Shown: in pieces, positions 1 to 11,894 of the stretch
Position numbering within the stretch: position 1 is the stretch's first letter
Layout: the number at the start of each line of letters is the position of its first letter
Position numbers and translations under genes: made by a program
The notes under the pieces: model-generated
What the model saw: only the letters and a program-made list of their open reading frames with translations
Told to the model about the DNA's origin: nothing
Databases searched by the model: none
NCBI GenBank assembly: GCA_050084985.1
Contig: JBITNC010000001.1
Span: forward strand, 158,224,001 to 158,288,000
DNA from: Nageia nagi
Taxonomy: Eukaryota > Pinophyta
Length of the DNA: 64,000 nt
Reading direction: 5' to 3'

Positions 1-3000
1 TCCTACAAATGAGAAGGCACTAGAGGCTTACAACATAAAGAATAAGTTGGCAACCTCCATGATTTACTATGCAATTTTAAATGATGTGCTCCTGATGATT
101 TTCTCTTCAACCTCAACAAAAGAAGCATGGGATAAGCTTATGCAAATCTACCTTGGTTCAAACTTTTCAAGAAGATTTACTATTCTCCAAAAGTTACTTT
201 AATCTTGTCAAGGGAAAAATAAAAATGTGGCTATCTACTTAAATAAAATCATTAACCTAAAGACCTAACTTATTGCTTGTGTGTGCAATTGGATCAATGA
301 TGAGTTCATGGTTTTCATCATTCTTCAAAGCCTCTCTTCAAAGTTTGAAAACTTTATAACAGTTATGGAAATAAGACTTAATGATTAAAAAAAGTCTTCT
401 CCCTTGAGAACCTTTTAAGGCACTTATTAAAGAATGAGAAAACCCTTAACAATAAAGGGTTGATTTCTTCTCCTAAGGATAATAACGTTGCTCTTGGAGC
501 AAATAAAACTCATTTCAAAAAGAAGTTCAACTATCAAAATAAATCTTATCCTTCTTCCTCCAAAAGATTTGAGAAAAGAGGTAATGGCTACAATAGTAAT
601 AGAAATAACAAAAATAACAACAATAGTAGCAGAAACAATGATAACAACAATTAGGTAAAGTAAACACTCCTTATCCTAAGGAAAAATTTGATAGTAATTA
701 TAACTATTGTGGCACTCAAGGTCATAAATAAATTGATTGCTACAAAAAAAAGAGATTAAAAGAATAAAGGCAAAGGAAATGTAAAAAACTACAAAGAAAA
801 GAAAAATATTCATGTTGGTTTTACTACGATGCTCTACTCCTTGTCTTGCTCTTTTTCATTTGAATGGATTGTTGACTTTAGTTGCACTAATCACCTATGC
901 TTTGAAAAATAAAAGTTTGAGAGCTTTCACAAGTATAAAAAAGATGCAGTTGTGATAGGTGATAACTCTACCCTTGAAGTCCAAGGAATTGGGAGTGTGT
1001 TAATTTATGAAAAAGTACTTGAAAATATTCTCTATATTCCTAAGTTAAGGATGAACCTTCTTTTCATGATCCAAGTTACTAAAAAAGGGTACTCTTTTGA
1101 GTTCAACTCTCAATCTTGGTGCATTAAGAAAGGACTTGCCATTTTAGTTAAAGGATCTATGAAAGATAACCTCTACATTATGGATCAAGTTCCATCAAAG
1201 ATGTGTCTTACTTCTAGTGTGTGTTCTAAAGGTAATCTTCAGCATCATCATTTAGGGCACCTTAACCTTAAGAGTATTCAATTCATGAAAGACCAAGAAC
1301 TTATAGAAGTTTTACCTTCAATTTCTCCTTCAATTTGTCTATGTGAGAAGTGCATTCTTAGCAAGATGCATAGATAAAAATTTTAAAAAGATAAAGCAAC
1401 AAGAGCATCTCAACCTCTTCAACTTGTGCATTTAGATTTGATGGATCCATTTCAGACTAAGTCACTTAGAGGAGCATATTACATCTTGACCTTCATTGAT
1501 GACTTTAGTAGGATGACCTTTGGGTATCTACTTAAGCACAAGGATCAAGCCTTTGAGAGTTTTAAGGTTTTTAAGGCCTTTGTTGAGAATCATACTAACC
1601 TTAAAATCAAGATGTTGAGATCAGATAATGGGGGAGAATATAACAATAATGAGTTCAATAACTATTATGCTAAGTATAGAATCAAAAGGTAATTTACAAT
1701 TCTATACACTCCTCAGTAGAGTGGTGTTGCTAAATGAACAAATAGAACAATAATGGAGATGGCTAGATGCATGGTAGGTAATCTTCCTAAATTCTTATGG
1801 GGTGAAGATATGAGCATTGTTATTTACACCTTAAATAGGTGTCCCATAAAAGTCATTCAAAGTAAAACTCTATTTGAGGCATGGTCAAGAAGAAAACCTA
1901 ACATTTCTCACCTTACGGTGTTTAGTTGCATAGCATTTTCCTACATTATTTTTGATAAAAGAAAGAAATTGGAAAAAAGAGCTGAAAATTGCATCTTTGT
2001 GGGTTATGACAATCAACATAGAGGCTACAGGCTCTATTCTTTAACCTATAAAATAGTGTTTATTTCAAAGAATGTAAAGTTTAATGATGAATCTGCTTTT
2101 AATAAAGATGTTGATGATCTAGAGGATTGTTTAGTTGCTCCTACCTGATTGAATATTGATATAGATAAGTCATATCAAGAACAAAATTCTCTAACACAAA
2201 GGGTAACAAGGAGCATAACCTTGAACAAATCCTTAATTACCAAGATTGACAACATGCATGAACCCTCAAGCTTCAAAGAAGCTTCTAAGCATGAGTGCTG
2301 GATGGAACCCATGAAAGTGGAATATGAGACGCTTATGAAAAATAAGACTTGAGACTTAGTTCCTTATCCCAATGAAAAGAATGTGATTGGCAATAACTGG
2401 ATCTACAAGGTCAAGTTCAATTCACTAGGAGATATTGAGAAATACAAGGCAAGTTTAGTAGCTAAAGGTTTTGCTACAAAAATATGATGTAGATTATGAG
2501 AAAAACTTTACTCCCATGGCAAAGATGCCTACTATGAGAGTAATCCTTACTCTTACTATAGCTCAAGGATGAAAAGTTTTTCAACTTGACGTCAAGAGTG
2601 CATTTTTCAATAGTGACTTAGATGTGGAAATTTTCATGAATCAACTAATAAAGTTTATTATGGAAGGTAAAGAGTCCTTTGTGTGTAAGCTAAAGAAGTC
2701 ATTGTATGGACTTAAGCAAGCATCTCGAGCCTAGTACAAAAAGATTTTAGGGTACTTTGTAGACATTGATTTCTCCAAGTGTTTTTTTGACTTCGATGTA
2801 TATGTGCTTAATCAAGGAAAAGATGTGGTCTTGATACTCCTTTATGTGAATGATCTTTTGATTATTAGGAATAATGATGAAATTATTCAAGAGTGCATAT
2901 CAAAACTTAAGACAACATTTGAAATGACTAATCTTAGTCTCTTGCACTACTATCTTGGAATGCAAATATATCAATACAAGGATTATACTTATCTCAGTCA

Positions 3001-3783
3001 ATCTAAGTATATATCAAACATCTTGCAGAAAATTGGAATGGAGGAGTGTAGATATGCTACAATCTCTTCTGGAATCACTATTTTCCTAAGCTTCAACTCT
3101 CAATTAGCTAATGCTATAGCTTACAGGCAATTAATTAGTAGTCTTTTGTATTTGACTATATCCAAGCTAGATATTACCTTTGCAATGAATTTGATGGCAT
3201 GATTCATGCTGAAACTTTATGTTGAGCACCTCAATGTTGTTAAGCAAATCTTGAGGTATGTTTCAAGATCAAGGCTCTTGCTCTCAAGTATTCCAAGTTG
3301 CCCTTATTTATTCTCTTTGGATTCTTAAATTTTGATTATGGGGGAGAAAGACATGATAAGAAGTTAACCTCTGTGTATGTATTTAGCATTGGTTCAGGTG
3401 CTATCTCTTGGGCTTCCAAAAAGTAGCCTACTATTTATCTATCCACCACAAAAGTCAAATATCATGCCATGTCTATTACAACTTAAGAAGCCATTTGGCT
3501 AAGGCATATTCTAATAGAAATTGGATATGAGTAAGGTGGCTCATCTTTGATCTCTTTAGATAATCAATCAGCTATTTCTTTAGCTAAGAATCTAATGTTC
3601 CATTAGAGAGAAAAACATGTAGAAATCCATGCCCATTTTATCAAAAAAAAGTTTCTTGATGGCATCATACACCTAGAGTATTGTCCATCCACCTTGAACT
3701 TTGTTGATTTGTTTACCAAGCCCATCCTAAAAGCTTAATTTTGTAAGCTTAGGGATGCTATTGGGTTGGTGAAGTTGCCCTAA
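1..3783 (+). pseudogene. Ty1/copia gag-pol, degenerate, 5' end outside window
   Basis: This is a copia polyprotein read in all three forward frames because of many stops and frameshifts. Visible in order are: a UBN2-type gag (about 1-650, Asn/Lys-rich end); a degenerate zinc knuckle near 700-750 (YCGTQGHK..IDCYK, first Cys missing and an internal stop); the protease core WIVDFSCTNH near 865; a GAG-pre-integrase motif HHLGHLNLKS near 1245 with the following CEKC pair; the integrase core with LDLMDPF and RSDNGGEY (1425-1690) and its C-terminal part to about 2150; reverse transcriptase from about 2370 to 3200; and RNase H to about 3720, ending in the copia-typical VDLFTKP. The RT catalytic motif reads YVNDLL where family members have YVDD. 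The domain order PR-IN-RT-RH identifies Ty1/copia rather than Ty3/gypsy. It cannot encode a working polyprotein. The 5' LTR and primer binding site lie left of the window. Confidence 0.9.
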
Positions 3784-4608
3784 AGGGGGAGTGAAGTTTG
3801 AATTCTTATGTTTAATTCATGTTTATGATGACAACTTCACCTTTAAAAGGATTTTGTGCTATATAGTGTTTATTTTATTATATTTTTTCTTGGTAAGTTT
3901 GCTCTATGTGAGGAACTTGTTATACAAATTGGTTAATCTAGCACTGTTCAGTTATCCATATGTGAGGAACTCTTATGTGTCTTTTAGCACTATTCAGTTA
4001 TCCATATGTGAGAAACTCGTATGTATATACTCTATTTTTGGTCAATCTAGTACTGTTCAATTATCTGTGTGTGAGGAACTCTTATGTGTCTTTTGGTATT
4101 ATTCAGTTATCCATATGTGAAGAACTCATATGTGCCTGCTCTACTTTGTAATGATAATCAACACATGTTTTATATATAGTAGGTGACTATGAGTTTTTAG
4201 CATGGCATCTTCATGATGACTTATAATGCACCATTGATTAGTTCATGATGGCATTTGTGTGATTCATCTATCCTTGTTATTGTGAATATGATGCATCTAA
4301 TTGATCTTGTTATTTGAGCTACTTATGACTTGTAGGTTCCTTTGAGATTACAAGTTACTTACCTCATGTATGCAGGCTCTTGGAGACTCTTCATGACTTC
4401 CAGTTGGTTGACTACTTCATGTATATTAAAACTTGTTGTGGTTAATGATTGTATTTGGCAAAGTAGTAAGTCTCAAACTAAATCTTTCTTACTTCACAAA
4501 TATGTAAAAATTTCTCATCTTTATTGTATCTATTTGGAAGAGAACTCTCTTACTTTCTCTTCTTCTTCTCTCTTACTCGCTCTATCCCAATATTGCATTA
4601 AGGGGGAG
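3784..4608 (+). other. Long 3' non-coding tail of the copia element, with polypurine tract
   Basis: About 820 bp separate the end of pol from the LTR, whereas most plant copia elements have only a short spacer. A purine run (aaagggggagtg, about 3782-3793) follows the pol stop. The run that directly abuts the LTR, and is therefore the likely functional polypurine tract, is attaagggggag at 4597-4608. The tail includes the tandem repeats at 3907-4135. The same tail occurs, reverse-complemented, at 62129-63390 in a second copy, so it belongs to the family and is not flanking DNA. Confidence 0.75.
3907..4135 (+). repeat. Tandem repeat in copia 3' tail
   Basis: Five copies of a unit beginning tgtgaggaactc start at 3907, 3961, 4007, 4070 and 4116 (spacings 54, 46, 63, 46). 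Most carry the core ttcagttatccata before the next unit. A degenerate inverse copy of this block is seen near 63110-63270. Confidence 0.8.
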
Positions 4609-5100
4609 TGTTGGAATGTATAATGCATTATTGTAAAGGTTTGTATTAAATATTCTATGTAAATTCACTAATACTTAAGGGTATCATTTGATACCTTAAG
4701 TATTTAAGTGAATATGATAATGTAACTTATCCTACACTCCATGTCATGAGCATGCCCCTTGGGTAAAAGGATGTGCATGTCATGCTTTTGTACATTGGAT
4801 AAAAGGGTGATCCAAAGAGGGATTTTGGCCTATAAATAGAAGGATACCTCTTTGTGATTACACACCAATTGTGAAGTAAAGTTATGCTATATTAAAGAAG
4901 TGTAGGAGTTGAGATTAGGAGAATTGTAAGAAAGTTGTATTTATGATTGAAGAAAAGATCTAGTTAGTGGATGTACTCCTAGTTGGAGGAACCACTTACA
5001 TCTTATGTTGTGAGATTGCTTATGAGTTTGTTAGAACTTATTATGAGATTCATGTGATCTTGGTTGATTAGGAATTATCTTGTTAGTGTTAGTTCCTTCA
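4609..5100 (+). repeat. 3' LTR of the copia element
   Basis: The LTR begins TGTTGGAATG immediately after the polypurine tract and ends near ...gttccttca at 5100, giving 492 bp. A TATA-like tataaata lies at 4831-4838. The family is confirmed by three other copies in the window on the opposite strand (52389-52887, 61637-62128, 62477-62980). They share the tataatgcatt start, the palindrome-like tacttaagg..ccttaagta stretch and the gcatgccccttgggtaaaagg block. The 3' boundary is inferred from the copy at 62477-62980, whose target duplication fixes a cttca end. Confidence 0.85.
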
Positions 5101-5379
5101 GGTCATGATGATGAAAGTGATGATATTGATGGTTGATTTTCTCGAGATGAGGATTGAGGATGTAGAGAAAAATGACTCTTGATTCACATTTAATGATATA
5201 TAAAGTTTTATTATTTGATGCATTTATTTAGTGTTTGATGCACTTATGATAAATGGTTGTTGATACACTTATATAGTATTTGATGAACTTATGTTTATTA
5301 TATTTATTATGTTGAATGTATTTGAGTGTTCAAAATTTAGTGTTATGAAATAATTCTTATGCCTTATTTATGCTTCCTC
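5101..5379. other. No gene seen
   Basis: AT-rich DNA between the copia LTR and the first PPR pseudogene piece. It has imperfect short repeats of the type tgatgcacttat but no coding signal. Confidence 0.5.
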
Positions 5380-5615
5380 ATTTTGCATACATGTATATTA
5401 GGGCATTCATAACAACATCATTCTATGGAAAACCATTTTCAATTACTCTTTGATGGATTTCCATATATTCTTCTAAATCTCCCATGGTGGCACATATCAT
5501 AAGAATGATGGTAGAGGTTATAGAGTTGGGTTTTACACCTAACAATTACATCTACCTAAAAGTCTTTAGGGTCTTTTTAGAAAATCCATGTTGTGCATAT
5601 CCTACATTATTTTGA
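5380..5615 (-). pseudogene. PPR repeat fragment, downstream of a DYW end
   Basis: The reverse complement reads as PPR repeat sequence broken by stops: a GYAQHGFSKKTLKTF segment, VKPNSIT, then EIHQRVIENGF and DVVMNALIYMYAK. These are hallmark phrases of plant PLS-class PPR proteins. It starts directly after the stop codon that closes the neighbouring DYW tail, so it belongs to another, tandemly placed or rearranged copy. It is non-functional. Confidence 0.75.
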
Positions 5616-5616
5616 A

Positions 5617-6170
5617 TCACCAATAATCTCCATAAGAATATTTTCCATATTTGAAATGACAAAATCTGTTTGCATCCCTCATAACCATGCCCCTTGCAAC
5701 AATATTGGAGATAAACTTGGTTGTAATATCATAGTCATTTCTTACTCAAAGGTTCTTCAAAAATCTATGCTGGCATAGAATAAATTCTTTATCACTAACC
5801 TTCATATCATGTGTTAGCACATGTATTATATTTGGAATATACCTCATTATCTTCATCTCACTCAATGATTCATCCTATGAATTATGCAATGAGACTCACT
5901 TATGTTATTAAATTATTTTCAACCCTCATCCACTAGACATGCATGGTTGCATGTATGTAAAACACATAAAAGGTTATGTTTCTAGGGGTGGTTCAAAGAG
6001 TTTAAAGGAATCCCTACTATAACCATGAATTACATATCCTATGATCATTGTTTTCCATGAAAATATGTCTGCAACATGCATCTTGCCAAAGAAGTATCGG
6101 GCCTTATGTATTCTTCTACATTTTGCATACATGTCTATCAAGGCACTCAAAACCACTATTGTATTTATTT
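5617..6170 (-). pseudogene. PPR-DYW pseudogene fragment with intact DYW terminus
   Basis: Reading on the minus strand: a PPR unit (VVLSALIDMYAKC, then IHKARYFFGKM, FSWKTMIIGYVIHGYS), a broken stretch containing the usual ACNHACLVDEG-like phrase, an E+/DYW stretch (LSEMKIMRYIPNI..LTHDMKVSDKEFILC), and the terminus RDANRFCHFKYGKYSYGDYW followed by a stop at 5617-5619. DYW proteins edit C to U in organelle transcripts; the DYW domain is a zinc deaminase. The cysteines normally just before GDYW are tyrosines here, and the HSE stretch is missing. Together with several stops this marks a pseudogene. Confidence 0.85.
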
Positions 6171-6175
6171 CATAC

Positions 6176-6529
6176 TCAAAGGTTATTCAAAACTCTAATA
6201 ATAGTTTCAAGAGGAATCTTCAACAACTTGAACATAGTTGCCAACTTTTCACTATTTTGGCAAAGAAGCAATTCTTTATCATCAACCTCCACATCATGCA
6301 ATGCAAGTATTGTATTTGGAATATATCCTATTATATTTATCTCACTCGATAAGTTCTCTAATTTTCCATAGATATCTAGTGTTTTTGGGTGTAATCTATC
6401 TCCTATAAGAAAAGCATGTACTCTTTTATCAACTTCAATCCAACCACATCCAAGTATCTTCTTGATTTCTCTATCTTTCATCAATGTCCTTACTCTTTGG
6501 GCATCATCCTAACTGCCCAATTCAGCATT
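6176..6529 (-). pseudogene. E/E+/DYW-region fragment of a PPR gene
   Basis: The minus strand encodes about 100 uninterrupted residues typical of the PPR E, E+ and early DYW region: RTLMKDREIKKILGCGWIEV, VHAFLIGDRLHP, an IPNTILALHDVEV segment, then LLLCQNSEKLATMF. The deaminase signature HxE reads NSE, so the catalytic His is lost. It is directly followed by a new PPR unit rather than by the rest of DYW. This is a rearranged, second copy of the region found at 6530-6900. Confidence 0.85.
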
Positions 6530-7125
6530 CCTTATAGCAATATCCCTTGCAACAATCTTGAAGATAAACTTGGTTGAAGTAATATACTTGAAGGTTTTTC
6601 ACAATTTTAATAATAATTCCAAGGGGGTTGTTTAACAAACCAAATACAATTACCAACTTTTCACTATGTTGGTAGAGAAGAAATTATTTATCATAAACCT
6701 CCACATCATGCAATGCAGGTATTGTATTTGGAATATACCCCGTTGCCTTCATCTCACTCAATAATTTCTCCAAATTTTTATAGATCTCTCATATTTATGG
6801 GTGTGATTTGTCTCCTACAAGAAAATCATGTACACTTTTATCAACTTCAACTCAACTATATCTTGGTATCTTCTTGATTCCTCCATCTTTCATCAATGAA
6901 TTTCATAGCTCCTTCAAGATAGCCTCCATGACCAAGAAGGTCAATAATGCATGTATAATGATTCATCTCAAGAACAATGCAATAAGATTCAATCTTGTTG
7001 TTAAAGTATTTACAACCCTCATCCATAAGACTTGCATGGTTGCATGTAAGTAAATGCTTACAACGATCATGTTGTTAGGTTTGGTTCCTAAGTGCTCCAT
7101 GAAATCAAAGAGTTTAAGGGCATAA
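6530..7125 (-). pseudogene. PPR-E/DYW pseudogene, 3' part (split by gypsy element)
   Basis: Minus-strand reading: ALKLFDFMEHLGTKPNNM, a MDEGCKYFNN segment, HYTCIIDLLGHGGYLEGAMKF, then a frameshifted E region and YQHSEKLVIVFGLLNN, which keeps the HSE deaminase signature. When the 6.47-kb gypsy insertion and one copy of its 5-bp duplication are ignored, the frame is continuous with the PPR sequence at 13600-14020 (GYNNY joined to ALKLF). The two parts were therefore one gene or pseudogene before insertion. Confidence 0.85.
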
Positions 7126-7441
7126 TGTTATGAACCAAATTCCCAAAATAGCATAAAATCACAAGAGAAAGAGCTCAACGCCTTGAATAAGAGATAAAAT
7201 TAGTAATAAGCCACTTCGAGGGGACAACCTCCTTTACATCACATCAAATACACAACAATAGACAATCCAAATGATAATACCTCCTTAGTATATATAGGAG
7301 TCCAAGGGGTGCCACTATAATGAAAGGACACTAGCCGGCATAACAATAATAATGTAATGGAATAACAATAACCATAGTGGGCTTCTATGGGACACATAAT
7401 AACAATATATGGGCTACATGAGTAGTATAGGGGACCTAACA
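7126..7441 (-). repeat. 3' LTR of gypsy element
   Basis: In element orientation it starts TGTTAGGTCCCC and ends GGTTCATAACA. The adjoining bases at 7442-7456 form, on the minus strand, the purine-rich tgaaagagaggggca tract that primes plus-strand synthesis. Confidence 0.92.
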
Positions 7442-7470
7442 TGCCCCTCTCTTTCAAAAAAATGTTGTCC

Positions 7471-10150
7471 TCAACATTTGAGTAGTTTTGGATGCTTCTG
7501 TAGAAAATTCTCATCTTCCCATGTGGAATCTTCAGTAGGTAGGTTCTTCCACTTAATGAGATACTCTAAAATTGATTGATTTCTTAGCTTACAGATTCTT
7601 GATTCAGTGATTACTTCTAGCTCCAATATAATTTTCCCTTCCTTGTCGAGTTCTGGAAGTGTAGTTTGAACTGGGATCTTGTCACCTATAACCTTCTTTA
7701 AGCATGAAACATGAAAAATTAGGTGTACTTGCAAAGAAGCCGGAAGCTCCAATTTGTATGCCATACTACCAATGTTTTGCAATACCTTATAAGGCCCATA
7801 GTACTTGGGAGATAGTTTGTTATCCTTCTTAGATTGCTTGAGGGACATCTATTTGTATGGTTGTAGCCATAAAAACACCCAATCACCCACTTCAAAACTT
7901 CTTTCACTATGATGTTGATCTACTTGTTGTTTCATTCGATTCTGTGCAAAGGTCAGGTTATCCTTTAAGAGTTGGAGAACTTGTTGTTGATGCTCGATGT
8001 GATCCTCCACTGCTTGAACCTTTGATTTGTCTCTTATATATGATGTGATGGATGGTGGATGATATCCATAAAGTGCCATAAATGGGGTCATTTTTACTAC
8101 GATATGGAAGGAAGTGTTATACCACCATTCTACCAAAGATAACCACTTGACCCATTGTGTTTGTTTATCAGATACAAAGTAATGAAGATATCCTTCCAAA
8201 CATTTGTTCACTATCTCAGTTTGCCCATCAGATTGAGGATGATAAGATGAGCTATGAGCCAATTGAGTACCGAGATAAGAAAATAATTCTATCCAAAAAT
8301 TCCCAGTGAAAATGGGATCTCTATCACTTACAATAATCTTTGGGTTTCCATGTAATTTTTGAACTATCTCCATGAATGCAGTAGCGACTATACTAGCTTT
8401 GAAGGGATGGGATACTGCACAAAAGTGTGCATACTTGGTAAGTCTATCAACAACCACCATGATGACACTCTTTTCTTCATACTTGGGTAGACTTGTGATA
8501 AAATCCATTGAGACTTCCTCCCAACGTTGACTTGGAATGGGTAATGGTTGTAAAAGACTTGGGGTCTTGATTGTCTCAACTTTATTTTATTGGAAAACCA
8601 AACATTCTGCCATACACTTTTGGATATCAGATTTAAGGCCATCCCAAAAAAATTCCTTCTTAACTTTGTGGTAAGTTTTTAAAACTCTTGAGTGCCCTCC
8701 TAAAGGAGAGGTGTGTAATTCCAAAAGAACCTTTTATTTGAGTTGGGATTCTTACATAAATATAAGCGATCCTTGTACCACAAAGAATCATTTTTCCAAT
8801 TGAATGTATCAAACACACAAAGATCTTGTTGCATCTTTTGAATGAGTGTCCACATCTCCTCATCATTCCTCCATTCATCCCTTGCTTCAGTTATCCACTC
8901 AGGTTGGAGAATTGAAATTACGCATATCAATGCCTCAACATCCTCATCCTTTCTTGAGAGTGCATCGACCATAACATTTTGCTTCCCTTTTTTATAAATG
9001 ATTTCAAAGTCATAACCCAACATCTTTGTGACCCATTTTTGTTGCTCTTCTGAAGATAGTCTTTATTCTAAGAAGTATTTAAGACTATCATGATCTGTTT
9101 TGACCTTGAAGTGTCTTCCCATTAGATAGGGATGCCATTTCTTCAAGGCATGTAGTATTGCCATCATTTCCTTCTCATAAATAGGTTTGTTTAAATTCTT
9201 TCCCTTTATTGGATGAATCTCAAAGGCAATGGGTCTTCCATTTTGCATTAAAACAACACCAATGCCATTTCCTGAGGCATCACATTCCATAATAAAAGTT
9301 TTTGTGAAGTCTGGTGTAGCTAATACAAGAGCTTTGCACATTTCTTCTTTAAGATTTTCAAAGGCCTTAGTTGCTTCTAGAGTCCAAGAAAATGCATCTT
9401 TCTTTAGTAATGTTGTTAGAGGTGCAATGATTCACCCATAATTCTTAACAAACTTGCGATAATACCCTGTCAACCCCAAAAATCCTCTAAAGTGCCTTAA
9501 GGTTGTGGGAAGTCTCCATTCCTTGATGGCTTTAATTTTGTTAGGGTCTGGCTTAACACCCTCATGAGACATGATATGACCCAAATATTCCACCTCATGT
9601 ACCCTAAAGAAACATTTGGATGGTTTTGCATACAATTGTTGTGCCTCCAATAGTTTGAGCACCCTGTCAACATGTTGAATATGATCTTCCCAAGACTTGC
9701 TGTAGATTAGTATATCATTAAAGAATACTAACATAAATTTTCTAAGGAAGGGTTTGAAAATAGAATTCATCAAACTTTGAAAAGTGAAAGGTGCATTAGT
9801 AAGGCCAAAGGGCATGACCAAGAATTCATAATGACCTTCATGAGTTTTGAATGCTATTTTCAGAATGTCTTTTATCTTCATTCTAATTTGATGATATCCC
9901 GAGCGAAGATCTAGCTTGGTGAAGTATTTTGCTCCATGTAATTCATCCAACAATTCAACAATGATAGGAATGGGAAATTTATCTTTAATAGTGAGCTTGT
10001 TTATCTCTCTATAATCTAGACACATGCGCCATGCTCCCTCCTTCTTAAGCACCATTACTACTGGGGAAGAGAAAGAACTTTGGCTTGGTCGAATTATACC
10101 TGTTTCTAGCATTTCTACAATCATACGTTCAATTTCACTCTTCTAGGCAT
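7471..10150 (-). pseudogene. Gypsy pol: RT, RNase H, integrase, chromodomain
   Basis: Minus-strand domains in order. Reverse transcriptase at 9432-10124 ([41 protein letters not shown]); the catalytic box reads FFNDIL instead of FFDD. RNase H at 9063-9400 (MECDASGNGIGVVL, YEKEMMAILHALKKW, VKTDHDSLKYFL). A linker with the KGKQNVMVDALSRK motif near 8940-9000. Integrase at 7849-8650 (DFITSLPK, VVVDRLTKYAHF, IIVSDRDPIF, SSSYHPQSDGQTE), with a frameshift near 8500. A chromodomain at 7471-7660 (YLIKWKNLPTEDSTWE). About half a dozen in-frame stops and at least one frameshift disable it, but most of the sequence is alignable by eye in one frame. Confidence 0.93.
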
Positions 10151-10280
10151 ATGGATATCTGTAAGGTCTGATGTTGGGAGGAACACTTCCTGGAATTAAG
10201 TTAATACCATGATCATGATCTCGATTAGGGGGGAGACCTTTGGGAGTATCAAATACCTTGGGATACTTATCAATGACTTT

Positions 10281-10985
10281 CTAAAGATCTAGAGAATTGC
10301 CTAGCTTAGATGGTTGGACATCTAGTGAGCATAATTGTATAATTACACCTCTTCTTTGCTTCCTCAAAAGTTTTGTCATACCATTGGAGCTAATTATCTT
10401 ACAATCTTTCGCTTCGTTACCCCTTAATTCAAACTCTTTTCCTTCCCAAGAAAATTTCATGAAAAGTTCTTTAAAATTAAAAGCCACTGTTCCCAATGAT
10501 TGTAACCATTGGACCCCTAAGATAATATCAGCAGCACCCATTAGAATGGCAATCATTGGACTTTTTAGTAAATATTCCCCCATGGTTAGATTGATATTAT
10601 GAGACTTCTCTGAGCAATTTATAGTTCCTCCATCTGCAACCATCACTTGAAACTCTGGCGCTGGATATATGAAGCAATTCAAATCTTTGGCTATCTTGGA
10701 ATGAATAAAATTATGTGTACTACCAGAGTCAATCAACACTATTACCTTTTTCTTCTTGATATATCCTTCTATCTTAAGAGTTTGAGGAGCAGTAATTCTA
10801 GCCAATGCATTACAAGATATGGTGGGAGTCATTTTTTCAGTAGTAATCTCTTCTAATTCTTCGGGTGTGGATGATTTTTCTTCTTCTTCTTCTTCCTCTT
10901 CACATTCTATGTAGAATAATTTCTTCTCCCCACACTTATGTCCTTTAATGTACTTGTTATCACAATTGAAGCATAGACCCTTTGC
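10281..10985 (-). pseudogene. Gypsy zinc knuckle and aspartic protease
   Basis: The minus strand gives a zinc knuckle CFNCDNKYIKGHKC near 10930-10980, an acidic Glu run, then a retropepsin domain with the active site VLIDSGSTHNFI near 10700 and the later ILGVQWLQSLG motif. One stop codon separates it from gag upstream, and another closes it before RT. The D-S/T-G triad is intact. Confidence 0.9.
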
Positions 10986-11894
10986 TTATCTTTCATCCAT
11001 TTGTTGAGGTGTCAACCTTGTAGGTTTAGGTAAGTGAGAAGAAGGAACATTATTTTCTTTATAGGTGTTAGAGGGAAAACTTTTAGTAGCCATTGCCATA
11101 TTTTTACTTTCAACCTTCCTTTCCATCCTAAAAGCCATCTCTAAGGATGTTGGTTCAAACAGATGCACCTCATGTTGAATGTTATCCTTTAAGGTTCCCA
11201 TAAAGAGATCCAACAATCTATCACTTGGTATGTCATTCACTCTAAGAATCAACTTTTGAAATTGTTGAATGTGCTCCATCACTGAACCTTTTTGCCTTAG
11301 ATTTGTCAATTGAGTAAAGAAGGAATTATTCATTACATCCTCATGGTAGGCTATCAATTCCTCTGTAAAAATGGACCAAGATATAATAGAATCCTTTTTA
11401 TGTTCACAAAGCCATTAGTACCATACAACCTACTCATGCTCTAGATACAAGGATGCAATAGTTACTTTTTATGATGTTGGTACTTGGTGTAGATCAAAAA
11501 AATGCTCCATTTGAAATATCCAAGTGATGGGGTCCTTTCCATAAAACTTCCTCATGTCTATCTTGGGGAGTTGGATTCCCCTTGAGAACCATGTTTGATT
11601 ACTTCCATTAGTAGAAGCATATCCTCCTGAATTAGGCTTATTAATGAAGGGTTTATCTCCTTGAACAATATCATTATTTTCCTGATAACCCTGGGCCATA
11701 TCAACATCTTTAGGAATCTTTCCCTCTAGGTTTTGTATGAGTTGAAAAATCTTTTCCATATTTTGATCCATATTAGTCACCAATTCTTCCCTCAAACTGA
11801 TTAAATCAATTGATCTTACCATCCCTTTTGTCAAATCCCTTTTTAACTCCTCCAAATAACCTTTTTTTACATACCATTTAACCAATTCTTCCAA
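10986..11894 (-). pseudogene. Gypsy gag (retrotrans_gag) with breaks
   Basis: The N-terminal part (11469-11894) begins MEELVKWYVKKG and ends in KIDMRKFYGKDPITWIFQME, the standard start of the plant gypsy capsid domain. After a stop and frameshift, the remainder (10986-11357) continues with YHEDVMNNSFFTQLTNLRQK, SVMEHIQQFQKLILRV and LMGTLK-like text. The domain packages element RNA into particles. The element cannot make a full gag product from this copy. Confidence 0.85.

Noticed and set aside
7239-7514. Matching ORFs of about 91 codons in both gypsy LTRs (also 13392-13667)
   Set aside because: They are the same LTR sequence translated twice, without protein homology; LTR non-coding function explains the conservation.
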